A stretch of DNA of 15,072 bases, from assembly GCA_947258805.1 (NCBI GenBank), contig CAMYJV010000088.1:1-15072 (forward strand), written 5' to 3'. The translations under genes and the position numbers were made by a program. Positions within the stretch are counted from its first letter, which is position 1, and the number at the start of each line of letters is the position of its first letter. Shown in pieces: positions 8,117 to 14,115 of this stretch. The notes under the pieces were generated by a model, which had not been told where the DNA came from, did not search any database, and saw nothing but the letters and a program-made list of their open reading frames with translations. The DNA comes from an uncultured Gammaproteobacteria bacterium (GTDB taxonomy: Bacteria > Pseudomonadota > Gammaproteobacteria > GCA-2729495).

Positions 8117-8757
8117 AGCGTGGCTGCCTGCTGGCGCTGTTGGCCCTGCTGGCTGCGTGCGGGCGGGACAATCTCGTGGCGGACAACAGTGCCGACGCGA
8201 AGGTGCCGGTGATCAACCCGGAAGTAGATCGGCGCGACATCGACGAACCCAAGATCAGTTCGCAGGACTTCGAGCTCGGCCCGTATGTCGGTTACATGAG
8301 CGTGGAGGACTTCGGCTCGAACGTAGTCTACGGTGCGCGCCTGAATTACCACATTACCGAGCACTTCTTCGCCCAGGCCAACTATGGCCAGACCGACACC
8401 GACGAGACCAGCTTCGAGACGCTGAGCGGTGGCGCCAGCCTGTTGTCGGATGATGACCGGACCTTCCGCTACTACAACGCGCTGCTGGGCATCAACCTGT
8501 TGCCGGGCGAGTCGTTCATCGGTCGTTCATGGGCTTTCAACAGCGCGCTCTACCTGGTGGGCGGTGTCGGCAACGTGGACTTCGGTGGTGACGACTACTT
8601 CGCTGTGACTCTCGGTGCGGGCTACCGGATCCTGCCGGTGGACTTCATTTCCCTCAATTTCGACGTGCGGGACCACATGTTCGACTCGGACATCCTGGGT
8701 GACAGCAAGGTCACGCACAATATCGAGTTCCTGTTTGGAATGAACTTCTTTTTCTGA
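8086..8757 (+). CDS. Outer-membrane beta-barrel domain protein with lipobox
   Basis: 223 residues. The start lies inside the end of the SH3/barrel gene, with a GAGGAAG ribosome site 7 bases upstream. The N-terminus looks like a lipoprotein signal ending LLAAC (C25). From about residue 60 the sequence is beta-barrel-like (FELGPYVGYMSVEDFGSN, GARLNYHITEHFFAQANYG, YLVGGVGNVDFGG, FAVTLGAGYRILPVDF) and ends in GMNFFF, a terminal phenylalanine. It resembles the small 'outer membrane beta-barrel domain' family first noted in myxobacteria, where paralogues often come in adjacent pairs, as here. An acylated beta-barrel is unusual. Alternatively, the cysteine is incidental and signal peptidase I cuts nearby. 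Function unknown. Confidence 0.75.
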   Translation: MERRIFVLLLKRGCLLALLALLAACGRDNLVADNSADAKVPVINPEVDRRDIDEPKISSQDFELGPYVGYMSVEDFGSNVVYGARLNYHITEHFFAQANYGQTDTDETSFETLSGGASLLSDDDRTFRYYNALLGINLLPGESFIGRSWAFNSALYLVGGVGNVDFGGDDYFAVTLGAGYRILPVDFISLNFDVRDHMFDSDILGDSKVTHNIEFLFGMNFFF

Positions 8758-8794
8758 GCGTCAGGAAGACGCTGGCCACCCACAAGGAGTAGTG

Positions 8795-9307
8795 ATGAAC
8801 AAATTTCACTCCACATCGCGCCGTGTCGCCATGTTGGCACTGGCATCGGTTTTGATGCTGCCCGTGCAGGCAGAAGACCTTGCAGGCCCGGCGCCCAATT
8901 TCACGCTCACCTCGCGCGACGGCCAGACCGTGTCGCTGAGCGAGCTGAAAGGGCAGGTGGTGATGATCAACTTCTGGGCCACCTGGTGCGGCCCGTGCCG
9001 CCAGGAAATGCCGCTGCTCGAGCAGCTGTACTCGCGTTACGAGAGCCTGGGCTTCACGCTGTTGGGCGTGAACGTCGAGGAGAACAGCAAGCTCGCCGAC
9101 GTGTTCCTGGAAGAGACGCCCGTGACCTTCCCGATCCTGTTCGACCCGGAGAACGGGGTCAGCAAGCTGTACGACGTGTCGGCCATGCCCAGCACGGTGC
9201 TGGTCGACCGCTCCGGCAACGTGCGTTTCCTGCACCACGGTTACCAGCCGGGTTACGAGAACGAGTACCAGAACCAGATTCGGACGCTGGTGCGGGAGAG
9301 GGGCTGA
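8795..9307 (+). CDS. TlpA/ResA-like periplasmic thioredoxin
   Basis: 170 residues. I choose the ATG at 8795, with GGAG at 8786-8789 and a 5-base spacer, over the GTG at 8792, which is too close to the ribosome site. The signal peptide spans about 1-26 (VQA/E). The redoxin fold follows: PAPNFTLTSRDGQTVSLSEL, then the active site WCGPC (C65 and C68 in FWATWCGPCRQEMP) and the cis-proline loop SAMPST (P132). TlpA/ResA/CcmG-type proteins reduce disulfides in the periplasm, for example on apocytochrome CxxCH motifs before haem attachment or on metal-site cysteines. In an operon rich in c-type cytochromes and next to a CxC protein, either role fits. It lies 37 bases after the barrel gene and 43 before the DUF4266 gene. 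Family call strong, client unknown. Confidence 0.9.
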   Translation: MNKFHSTSRRVAMLALASVLMLPVQAEDLAGPAPNFTLTSRDGQTVSLSELKGQVVMINFWATWCGPCRQEMPLLEQLYSRYESLGFTLLGVNVEENSKLADVFLEETPVTFPILFDPENGVSKLYDVSAMPSTVLVDRSGNVRFLHHGYQPGYENEYQNQIRTLVRERG

Positions 9308-9350
9308 ATATGGGTGTCGCTCTAAGTTCTAAGTGTGGGAGGGTGGACCG

Positions 9351-9581
9351 GTGAAGCGTCCGGCATTGAGATTAGCCTTTGGGATGGCGGTCCTAGTGAG
9401 CCTGTCGGCTTGCGGTATAGAGCCTTGGGTCAAGCCATACGAGCGTGATCGCCTGGCCGATCCGATCATGAACCTGAATCGCGACCCGGTGTCCAGCGCC
9501 TACATTAACCACGTGCACGAAGCGCGTGAGGGTGCCCGGGGTGCGTCCGGCAGCGCCGGGGGTGGCTGTGGCTGCAACTAG
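9351..9581 (+). CDS. DUF4266 small lipoprotein with C-terminal CGCN
   Basis: 76 residues from a GTG at 9351, chosen because GGGAGGG (9337-9343) sits 7 bases upstream and gives a standard lipoprotein signal with lipobox LSAC (C21). An earlier in-frame GTG at 9333 adds six residues but lacks such a site. The mature chain is short: a conserved W-V-K-P-Y-E-R-D-R-L-A-D-P-I-M segment, a middle NRDP region, and a glycine/serine-rich tail ending GGGCGCN. These are the hallmarks of DUF4266 as I know it. The CxC pair (C73, C75) at the extreme C-terminus could bind metal, form a disulfide acted on by the adjacent TlpA, or be modified. The stretch E60-G-A-R-G-A-S-G-S68 weakly resembles flavin-attachment motifs used by ApbE. 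Its stop overlaps the start of the DUF3570 gene. Confidence 0.85.
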   Translation: MKRPALRLAFGMAVLVSLSACGIEPWVKPYERDRLADPIMNLNRDPVSSAYINHVHEAREGARGASGSAGGGCGCN

Positions 9582-10587
9582 CCATACGGTGCGCGCCGGC
9601 CTTGCCGGATGGTGCCTGCTCCTTGCGGGTACCTCGGCCCTGGCCGGCGTATTGCCGGAAGACCGGGCCGATGCGCTGTACCACTACTACGATGGTGGCG
9701 ACGTGCAGATCGACGGCCCGTCACTGTTGATGCGCAAGTCCGTGGGCCAGAGCTTTTCGTTCTTCGGCAACTACTACGAAGATGCGATCACCAGTGCATC
9801 CATCGACGTGGTGACCACGGCGAGCCCGTACGACGAAACCCGCACCGAGTACTCCCTGGGCTTTGACTACCTGCGTGGCGATACCACCATGAGTTTTGCC
9901 TACGGGAACAGCGACGAAGATGACTACCAGGCAGAGACCTTCAACATTGGCATTGCCCAGGACATCTTCGGCGGCATGACCACGGTGAGCCTGGGCTACG
10001 GCAAGGGCTCGGATACTGTGATGAGCAATGCGGATCCGGACTTTGAAGAAGACATGGACCGGCAGGCCTACCGCGTCGGCGTGTCGCAGGTCGTCACGCG
10101 CAATATGCTGGCAAGTGTGAACTACGAAGTGGTCACGGACGAAGGCTTCCTGAATAACCCCTATCGCTCGGTGCGCTACCTGGATGCCGGTGGAGGCGGT
10201 TTCAGCTATCAGCCGGAGCGCTATCCGAATACCCGCACGAGCAACGCGGTGGGCGTGCGCAGCCGGTACTTCCTGCCTTATCGTGCGGCGCTGTCCGGGG
10301 GTTACCGATTCTTCACGGACGACTGGGGAATCGATGCGCATACCGGCGATGTCGGCTATACCCATCCCGTCGGTGCATTCAACTTCGAAATCGGTTATCG
10401 CTACTACACGCAGTCATCTGCAGACTTCTATAGCGACCTGTTCCCGTACGTGGACGCCCAGAACTTCCTTACGACTTCATCGAAGGCGGCTGGTCCTTCC
10501 TTGAGAAGGGCTCACTCAACGTGTTCTACGACCACGTCTGGTTCACGTACGAAGACTTCAGGGACCTGCGCGACACCACCGGCGTGA
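9562..10587 (+). CDS. DUF3570 outer-membrane-type protein, frameshifted at the 3' end
   Basis: The reading frame overlaps the DUF4266 stop. GTG codons at 9526, 9562 and 9568 are possible starts. I prefer 9562, which gives a signal peptide (WCLLLAGTSALAG). The mature part starts EDRADALYHYYDGGDVQIDGPSLLMRKSVGQSFSF and continues as beta strands (EYSLGFDYLRGDTTMSFAYG, SGGYRFFTDDWGIDAHT, FEIGYRYYTQSSADFYSDLF), matching DUF3570, a predicted outer-membrane beta-barrel. After DAQNFL (about 10453-10470) this frame turns into non-barrel sequence rich in S, T and R and stops at 10587, while the true continuation runs in another frame to 10658. DUF4266 and DUF3570 are usually neighbours, so they likely form one functional unit. 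As written, the protein would lose its last strands and probably not fold. Confidence 0.8.
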   Translation: MAVAATSHTVRAGLAGWCLLLAGTSALAGVLPEDRADALYHYYDGGDVQIDGPSLLMRKSVGQSFSFFGNYYEDAITSASIDVVTTASPYDETRTEYSLGFDYLRGDTTMSFAYGNSDEDDYQAETFNIGIAQDIFGGMTTVSLGYGKGSDTVMSNADPDFEEDMDRQAYRVGVSQVVTRNMLASVNYEVVTDEGFLNNPYRSVRYLDAGGGGFSYQPERYPNTRTSNAVGVRSRYFLPYRAALSGGYRFFTDDWGIDAHTGDVGYTHPVGAFNFEIGYRYYTQSSADFYSDLFPYVDAQNFLTTSSKAAGPSLRRAHSTCSTTTSGSRTKTSGTCATPPA

Positions 10588-10658
10588 TACCCGGCGAGGA
10601 GCCAACGTACGAGTTCGAAGCGGACATTCTGCAGCTCTTCGTGTCGTTCTGGTTCTAA
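10470..10658 (+). pseudogene. Displaced C-terminal fragment of the DUF3570 gene
   Basis: Starting at 10470, in a frame shifted by one base back from the preceding one, the sequence reads YDFIEGGWSFLEKGSLNVFY, then DHVWFTYEDFRD and finally LQLFVSFWF before a TAA at 10656-10658. These are barrel strands with a terminal phenylalanine, as expected for the end of DUF3570. There is no start codon of its own. Relatives, as I remember them, have about 10-20 residues (of the ARDKELSTF kind) between QNFL and this segment. So the fault is probably a short deletion not divisible by three rather than a single missing base. An assembly error is also possible. Confidence 0.7.
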
Positions 10659-10670
10659 TTGAAGTCGGGG

Positions 10671-10739
10671 ACAGTTGAGCTGTTTCCGCCATGGTGAAGA
10701 GCTAGCCGCGTTTCGAATCGTCGGAAACAGGTCAACTGT
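10671..10739. repeat. Imperfect long inverted repeat (hairpin)
   Basis: Arms of 18 bases at 10671-10688 (ACAGTTGAGCTGTTTCCG) and 10722-10739 pair with a single mismatch around a 33-base loop. It lies in the gap between the broken DUF3570 gene and the next promoter. The GGGGACAGTTGA-type end resembles the short mobile hairpins scattered in gammaproteobacterial genomes, but the family cannot be confirmed here. No run of T follows, so it is not a standard terminator, although it could weakly block read-through. Confidence 0.65.
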
Positions 10740-10747
10740 TTGCTGAA

Positions 10748-10756
10748 TGCTATACT
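10748..10756 (+). promoter_or_regulatory. Extended -10 promoter candidate
   Basis: TGCTATACT matches the extended -10 pattern (TGnTATAAT) with one mismatch. No convincing -35 lies 17 bases upstream, which fits extended -10 promoters. It would start transcription near 10763, in the short leader before the small membrane-protein gene at 10788. Confidence 0.45.
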
Positions 10757-10758
10757 CC

Positions 10759-10780
10759 GCGCCCGCGTTTAACTGGGCGC
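10759..10780 (+). other. Leader hairpin upstream of the small membrane-protein gene
   Basis: GCGCCC (10759-10764) pairs perfectly with GGGCGC (10775-10780) around a 10-base loop. The hairpin ends 7 bases before the ATG at 10788, in the place where a ribosome site would be expected, and none is visible. It could limit or gate translation of the two-gene unit. If transcription starts near 10763, the left arm may be partly missing from the mRNA. Confidence 0.4.
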
Positions 10781-10787
10781 CAATCCA

Positions 10788-11105
10788 ATGTCCGATGCAC
10801 CCGCAGGGCTCAGCTCCCTGCAGTTTTCCCTGCTGACAGTTTGCGGCGCGCTGGCGCTGTTGCTGGTGGCGGCCAACGTCGGCCTGTCGCTGAATAACCG
10901 GCTGGCCCAGGAAGAGGTCAACACGCGCCAGCAGTACATCAACCAGGGCGTGCAGGTCAGCCGGCTGAACAGCCAGATCGCCGAGGCGCTCGCGACCCTG
11001 TCGGCGCAGACGGGTGACGAAGCCATCCGTGGCCTGCTGGCCGCCAACGGGATCACCTTCGCGGCGGAAGACGAGGCCGCGCCGGGACCGGAGTCCGGGC
11101 AATGA
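10788..11105 (+). CDS. Small single-pass membrane protein with coiled-coil-like tail (A)
   Basis: 105 residues, not recognised. A short N-terminus is followed by one membrane helix (about 13-35, FSLLTVCGALALLLVAANVG). A polar helical segment at about 38-73 (LAQEEVNTRQQYINQGVQVS...) has heptad-like spacing, and the tail is acidic. The likely topology is N-in with the tail in the periplasm. The last part of the helix (LSAQTGDEAIRGLLAANGIT) resembles the matching part of the next protein (LAAAGNPNAQRMVDELARQG then VT), so the pair may be distant paralogues forming a hetero-oligomer. The ATG has no clear ribosome site and follows a GC hairpin. Its TGA overlaps the next ATG (ATGA at 11102-11105), indicating coupled translation. 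Confidence 0.7.
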   Translation: MSDAPAGLSSLQFSLLTVCGALALLLVAANVGLSLNNRLAQEEVNTRQQYINQGVQVSRLNSQIAEALATLSAQTGDEAIRGLLAANGITFAAEDEAAPGPESGQ

Positions 11106-11416
11106 CCGCAGAAAATGGCACTGCCGCACGTTCGCCGTTTGTTCCGTTGCTGCTGCTGGCATTGAGTGTGCTGGCCATGGCGGGTTTTCAGACCTGGCAG
11201 CTGTTCCAGCAGCAGGCGAACCTGGAAACGCTGCGCGTGAACCAGGATGTCGCGGTGGAAGAATCGCAGCGTGTCCGCGACCAGCTGCGGTCCCTGACCC
11301 AGGGCACGGCCGACCTGGCGGCGGCGGGGAATCCCAACGCGCAGCGCATGGTGGATGAGCTGGCCCGTCAGGGTGTCACGGTGACAGGGAGCGAAGAGCC
11401 TCCGTCGACTCCGTGA
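11102..11416 (+). CDS. Small single-pass membrane protein with coiled-coil-like tail (B)
   Basis: 104 residues, not recognised. One membrane helix (about 12-34, PFVPLLLLALSVLAMAGFQTW) is followed by a glutamine- and glutamate-rich helical segment (about 36-68) and a tail ending EEPPSTP. The start overlaps the stop of the preceding gene by 4 bases. The two proteins share size, topology and a similar helix end, so a paired function in the inner membrane is likely. No enzymatic motif is seen. The last 41 bases overlap the 3' end of the convergent M48 protease gene, so antisense overlap between the two transcripts is expected. Confidence 0.65.
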   Translation: MTAENGTAARSPFVPLLLLALSVLAMAGFQTWQLFQQQANLETLRVNQDVAVEESQRVRDQLRSLTQGTADLAAAGNPNAQRMVDELARQGVTVTGSEEPPSTP

Positions 11417-13340
11417 CGGGCTCCACTGCCTGCGCGTAGAGCGGCGGCAGCGGGCAGTCGAGCACCGCACAGACGGTGCGCAGCAGTTCACTCTCCGCCA
11501 CGCTGAGCCAGCCATCGTGCATGGCCGTCACACCCAGGGCTTCGACAATGCGGCGCCGGTCCAGCGGTCTGAGTGGCAGCAGCTGATCCAGTGCCTGGTC
11601 AACGCGCTCCTGCCAGCCGGCTTCGCCCGGGCGAACGGGCAATTCTTCCGGCAGGTCAGCCGCCAGCGCAGGGCTCAACCGGGCCAGCCCCGCGGCCCAC
11701 GCGGCGCGAGCGTGGGCTGCGTTGTCGTGGCCAAACACGGCCAACGCGGCAAACAGCACGCGCAGGGCCTCGCGCTGTTTGTCGGCGTGCAGTTTGCGTC
11801 GGCCCCGACTGACTGCGCTGCCCGGCCGCCGGGTGCGCTCGATGGCCTCGCCGAGCACCCGGGCGAGGGCGTACTCAAACAGTTCAACGCGGCCGTCCAG
11901 GTGGGCCAGGTGCTGAACCAGCGTGCGCAGGTATTGCAGTTGTCCGTCCGGTCGATTGCGCAGGGCGGGAAAAGCCAGGTCGAGCAACGGCAAGCGGTAG
12001 GCGGAGCCTGATCGGGCCACCTCTTCGTAAAGCTGTTCCACCGCCCCGGTGCGGTTGGCGCCCAACTGGCTGTGCAAGTAAGCCAGCTGGTCGCGCCGAG
12101 GCAGTGCGTCCGGGTGCAGGACCAGGGCCAGCACCAGCAGGAACGCAGATTCATTGGAATGTGCTGATTCGTAGAGTCGTGGTGGTACGTGCCGGTGCAG
12201 TGCGTGGGCCGCTGCCAGCTGCGGCGGGCCCGGGTTGCCCGCCAGCTGGGCCAGCGCGGCCGGCGCCAGTTCAAAGCTGCCGATGCTTTCCGGGGGCATC
12301 GCGCGGGTTGAACCCGCCGGGGCGGCGCTGGCAGCCTCGGCACGCTGTGCCTGCCAGGATTTGTCCAGCCGCTGTATGCGCTCGTTCAGCGGCGGATGCG
12401 TGGCAAACAGCGCTGCCAGTCGCTCACCCGATGCGAACAGCATGTGGCTGACTTCCTCGGCCTCGGTGCGCTGCAGGTAAGAGTGATCACTCAGCCCGAG
12501 AATTTTTTTCAGCGCGCCCGCAATGCCGCCGGGCTGCCGTGTGAACTGCACCGCTGACGCGTCGGCCAGGAATTCCCGTTGCCGCGACAGGGCCGCCTTG
12601 ATCAGCCGCGCGAACATCACACCGACGTAACCGATAATCGTGAGGCCCAGGGCCACGGCGCCCGCGATCGCCACGCCGTTGCCTTTCCCCCGTCGGCCGC
12701 CGAAGCGGACATTGCGCAGAATGCTGCGACCGACCAGGCCGATCACCATGATGCCGAACAGCGGGCCCATCAGCCGGATGTTCAGCCGCATGTCGCCGTT
12801 CAGAATGTGGCTGAACTCGTGGCCGATGACGCCCTGCAGTTCGTCCCGGCTTAACTGGTCGAGCGTGCCGCGCGTGACGGCCACCGCTGCGTCTTCCGGC
12901 CGGTAGCCGGCAGCAAAGGCGTTGATGCCCCCCTCCTGTTCCAGCACGTAGACCTCCGGCACCGGCACGCCGCTCGCAATGGCCATTTCTTCCACCACGT
13001 TGCGCAAGCGCCGCCGCAACGGATCCTGGGTGTCCGGCGGCACCGGGGTGCCGCCGAGCTCGCGGGCAATGCGGGCGCCGCCTTCGCGCAGCGTCAGGAT
13101 CCGGTACAGGCTCGCGATGGCAATGGCCACCAGCGTGCCGGCAGCAATACTCAACAGCACGGGTGCCCGCAGCGCGAGCCATTCGGGGTCGGCCCGCACG
13201 GGCGATGCCTCGGCCCACAACAGCACGGCACCGAAGACAGCGGTGACCGCCAGCGCGACGGCCAGCGTGGCAACAACATAGACCGCGATCAGTACGCGCG
13301 TACGTTGCCGCGAGCGCTCCTGCGCCTCGAAGAAGTCCAC
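11376..13340 (-). CDS. M48-family membrane zinc metalloprotease with C-terminal extension
   Basis: 654 residues. The start is a GTG at 13340 with GGAG 5 bases upstream, 12 bases after the lemA stop. Membrane helices lie at about 16-42 and 58-79, with further ones near 192-205 and 222-248. The zinc site is HEFSH (H174, E175, H178), with a third ligand E256 in SRQREFLAD, as in HtpX-like M48 peptidases. The catalytic domain ends near residue 330 (THPPLNERIQRL). A 320-residue C-terminal region follows, ending in a helical stretch (RRIVEALGVTAMHDGWLSVA, then ESELLRTVCAVLDCPLPPL) that resembles the TerB-like end seen in some M48 proteins paired with LemA. Expected role: quality control or processing of membrane proteins. 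The downstream end overlaps a convergent small gene. Confidence 0.88.
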   Translation of the reverse strand: MDFFEAQERSRQRTRVLIAVYVVATLAVALAVTAVFGAVLLWAEASPVRADPEWLALRAPVLLSIAAGTLVAIAIASLYRILTLREGGARIARELGGTPVPPDTQDPLRRRLRNVVEEMAIASGVPVPEVYVLEQEGGINAFAAGYRPEDAAVAVTRGTLDQLSRDELQGVIGHEFSHILNGDMRLNIRLMGPLFGIMVIGLVGRSILRNVRFGGRRGKGNGVAIAGAVALGLTIIGYVGVMFARLIKAALSRQREFLADASAVQFTRQPGGIAGALKKILGLSDHSYLQRTEAEEVSHMLFASGERLAALFATHPPLNERIQRLDKSWQAQRAEAASAAPAGSTRAMPPESIGSFELAPAALAQLAGNPGPPQLAAAHALHRHVPPRLYESAHSNESAFLLVLALVLHPDALPRRDQLAYLHSQLGANRTGAVEQLYEEVARSGSAYRLPLLDLAFPALRNRPDGQLQYLRTLVQHLAHLDGRVELFEYALARVLGEAIERTRRPGSAVSRGRRKLHADKQREALRVLFAALAVFGHDNAAHARAAWAAGLARLSPALAADLPEELPVRPGEAGWQERVDQALDQLLPLRPLDRRRIVEALGVTAMHDGWLSVAESELLRTVCAVLDCPLPPLYAQAVEPVTESTEALRSLSP

Positions 13341-13352
13341 GGCAGCTCCGGA

Positions 13353-13940
13353 CTAGAAGCTGACCGACGGCGCGGCGCGGCTCTCTTCGCTTTCGATTTC
13401 CAGGAACTCGCCCGGGAGGAAGTTGAACCAGCCCGCGATCAGGTTATTTGGAAAAGTCTGGACGGCGTTGTTGTAGCCCAGCACCGAATCGTTGAACGCC
13501 TGGCGGGCAAAAGACACTTTGTTCTCGGTGGTGGCGAGTTCTTCCTGGAAGCGCAGCATGTTTTCGCTGGCCTTCAGGTCCGGGTAGTTCTCTGCCAGCG
13601 CGAACAGCCTCCCGAGCGTGCCGCCCAGGGTGGCTTCCGCGGCTCCCAGCGCCTTGATGGCTTCGGCATTCGACGGGTCGGCCGCCGCCGCCTGCAGGCC
13701 GGTCACCGCCGCATTGCGAGCCTGGACCACGGCCTCCAGCGTCTCACGTTCGTGCTTCATGTAGCCCTTCACCGACTCCACGAGGTTGGGGATGAGGTCG
13801 TGGCGCCGCTGCAACTGCACGTTGATCTGCGCGAAGCCGTTTTTCACCCGGTTACGCAGCGAGACCAGCTTGTTGTAGATGCCGATGACGACGAAAACGA
13901 GTACGGCGATGATAATCAGCAGAATGGTGCCTGTGCCCAT
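13353..13940 (-). CDS. lemA: LemA family membrane protein
   Basis: 195 residues from the ATG at 13940, preceded by GGGGAG with a 6-base spacer. The frame stays open upstream through a repeat array, but that extension has no signal and reads as repeat translation, so it is rejected. One N-terminal membrane helix (about 5-20, TILLIIIAVLVFVVIG) is followed by the family signature YNKLVSLRNRVKNGFAQINV and QLQRRHDLIPNLVESVKGYM. Next come helical segments (HERETLEAVVQARNA, ASENMLRFQEELATTENKV, FARQAFNDSVLGYNNAVQTF), with a conserved end FPNNLIAGWF...F. LemA is a long-helix protein with unknown biochemical activity that is very often encoded beside an M48 protease, as here. Assignment is firm. Confidence 0.95.
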   Translation of the reverse strand: MGTGTILLIIIAVLVFVVIGIYNKLVSLRNRVKNGFAQINVQLQRRHDLIPNLVESVKGYMKHERETLEAVVQARNAAVTGLQAAAADPSNAEAIKALGAAEATLGGTLGRLFALAENYPDLKASENMLRFQEELATTENKVSFARQAFNDSVLGYNNAVQTFPNNLIAGWFNFLPGEFLEIESEESRAAPSVSF

Positions 13941-13990
13941 GCGAATCTCCCCGGTAGCGTGCGACAATCCGCGTCGAGCATACCTGTTCT

Positions 13991-14108
13991 GCCGAAGGCA
14001 GACCATGAAAGACGTGCCGAAGGCAGACCATGAAAGACATGCCGAAGGCAGACCATGAAAGACACGCCGAAGGCAGACCATGAACCATGCGCCGAAAACA
14101 GACCATGA
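13991..14108 (+). repeat. Five-copy 25-bp tandem repeat
   Basis: Units begin with GCCGAAG at 13991, 14016, 14041 and 14066, and a degenerate fifth begins GCCGAAA at 14091, so the period is exactly 25 bases. The core GCCGAAGGCAGACCATGAA is constant in the first four units. The last bases vary (GACGT, GACAT, GACAC, then CATGC). Each of the first four contains a small GCC-GAA-GGC hairpin, and the first also forms a longer TCTGCC-GAA-GGCAGA palindrome (13988-14002). The array fills most of the gap between the divergent lemA and apbE starts. The period is not a multiple of three, so it is not a protein repeat. Confidence 0.95.
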
Positions 14109-14115
14109 ACCATGA
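14005..14115 (+). promoter_or_regulatory. Chain of overlapping micro-ORFs ending on the apbE start
   Basis: Each of the first four repeat units carries AAGG, a 6-base spacer and ATG (ATGs at 14005, 14030, 14055 and 14080). The first three micro-ORFs have 17 codons and the fourth 11. Each stop is a TGA overlapping a later repeat ATG as ATGA: 14005-14058, 14030-14083 and 14055-14108. The fourth, 14080-14115, ends in the TGA that overlaps the apbE ATG at 14112. The apbE start itself has no ribosome site, so it may depend on ribosomes ending on the fourth micro-ORF. The geometry is seen directly; the regulatory role is inferred. Confidence 0.5.

Noticed and set aside
4733..10658. Anammox hydrazine synthase cluster
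   Set aside because: Only an alpha-subunit-like protein is present. No beta/gamma subunits or hydrazine dehydrogenase are seen in the window.
10671..10739. Rho-independent terminator
   Set aside because: The hairpin has a long loop and no following T run on either strand.
13988..14110. CRISPR array
   Set aside because: The 25-bp units are directly tandem with no unique spacers, and no cas genes are present.
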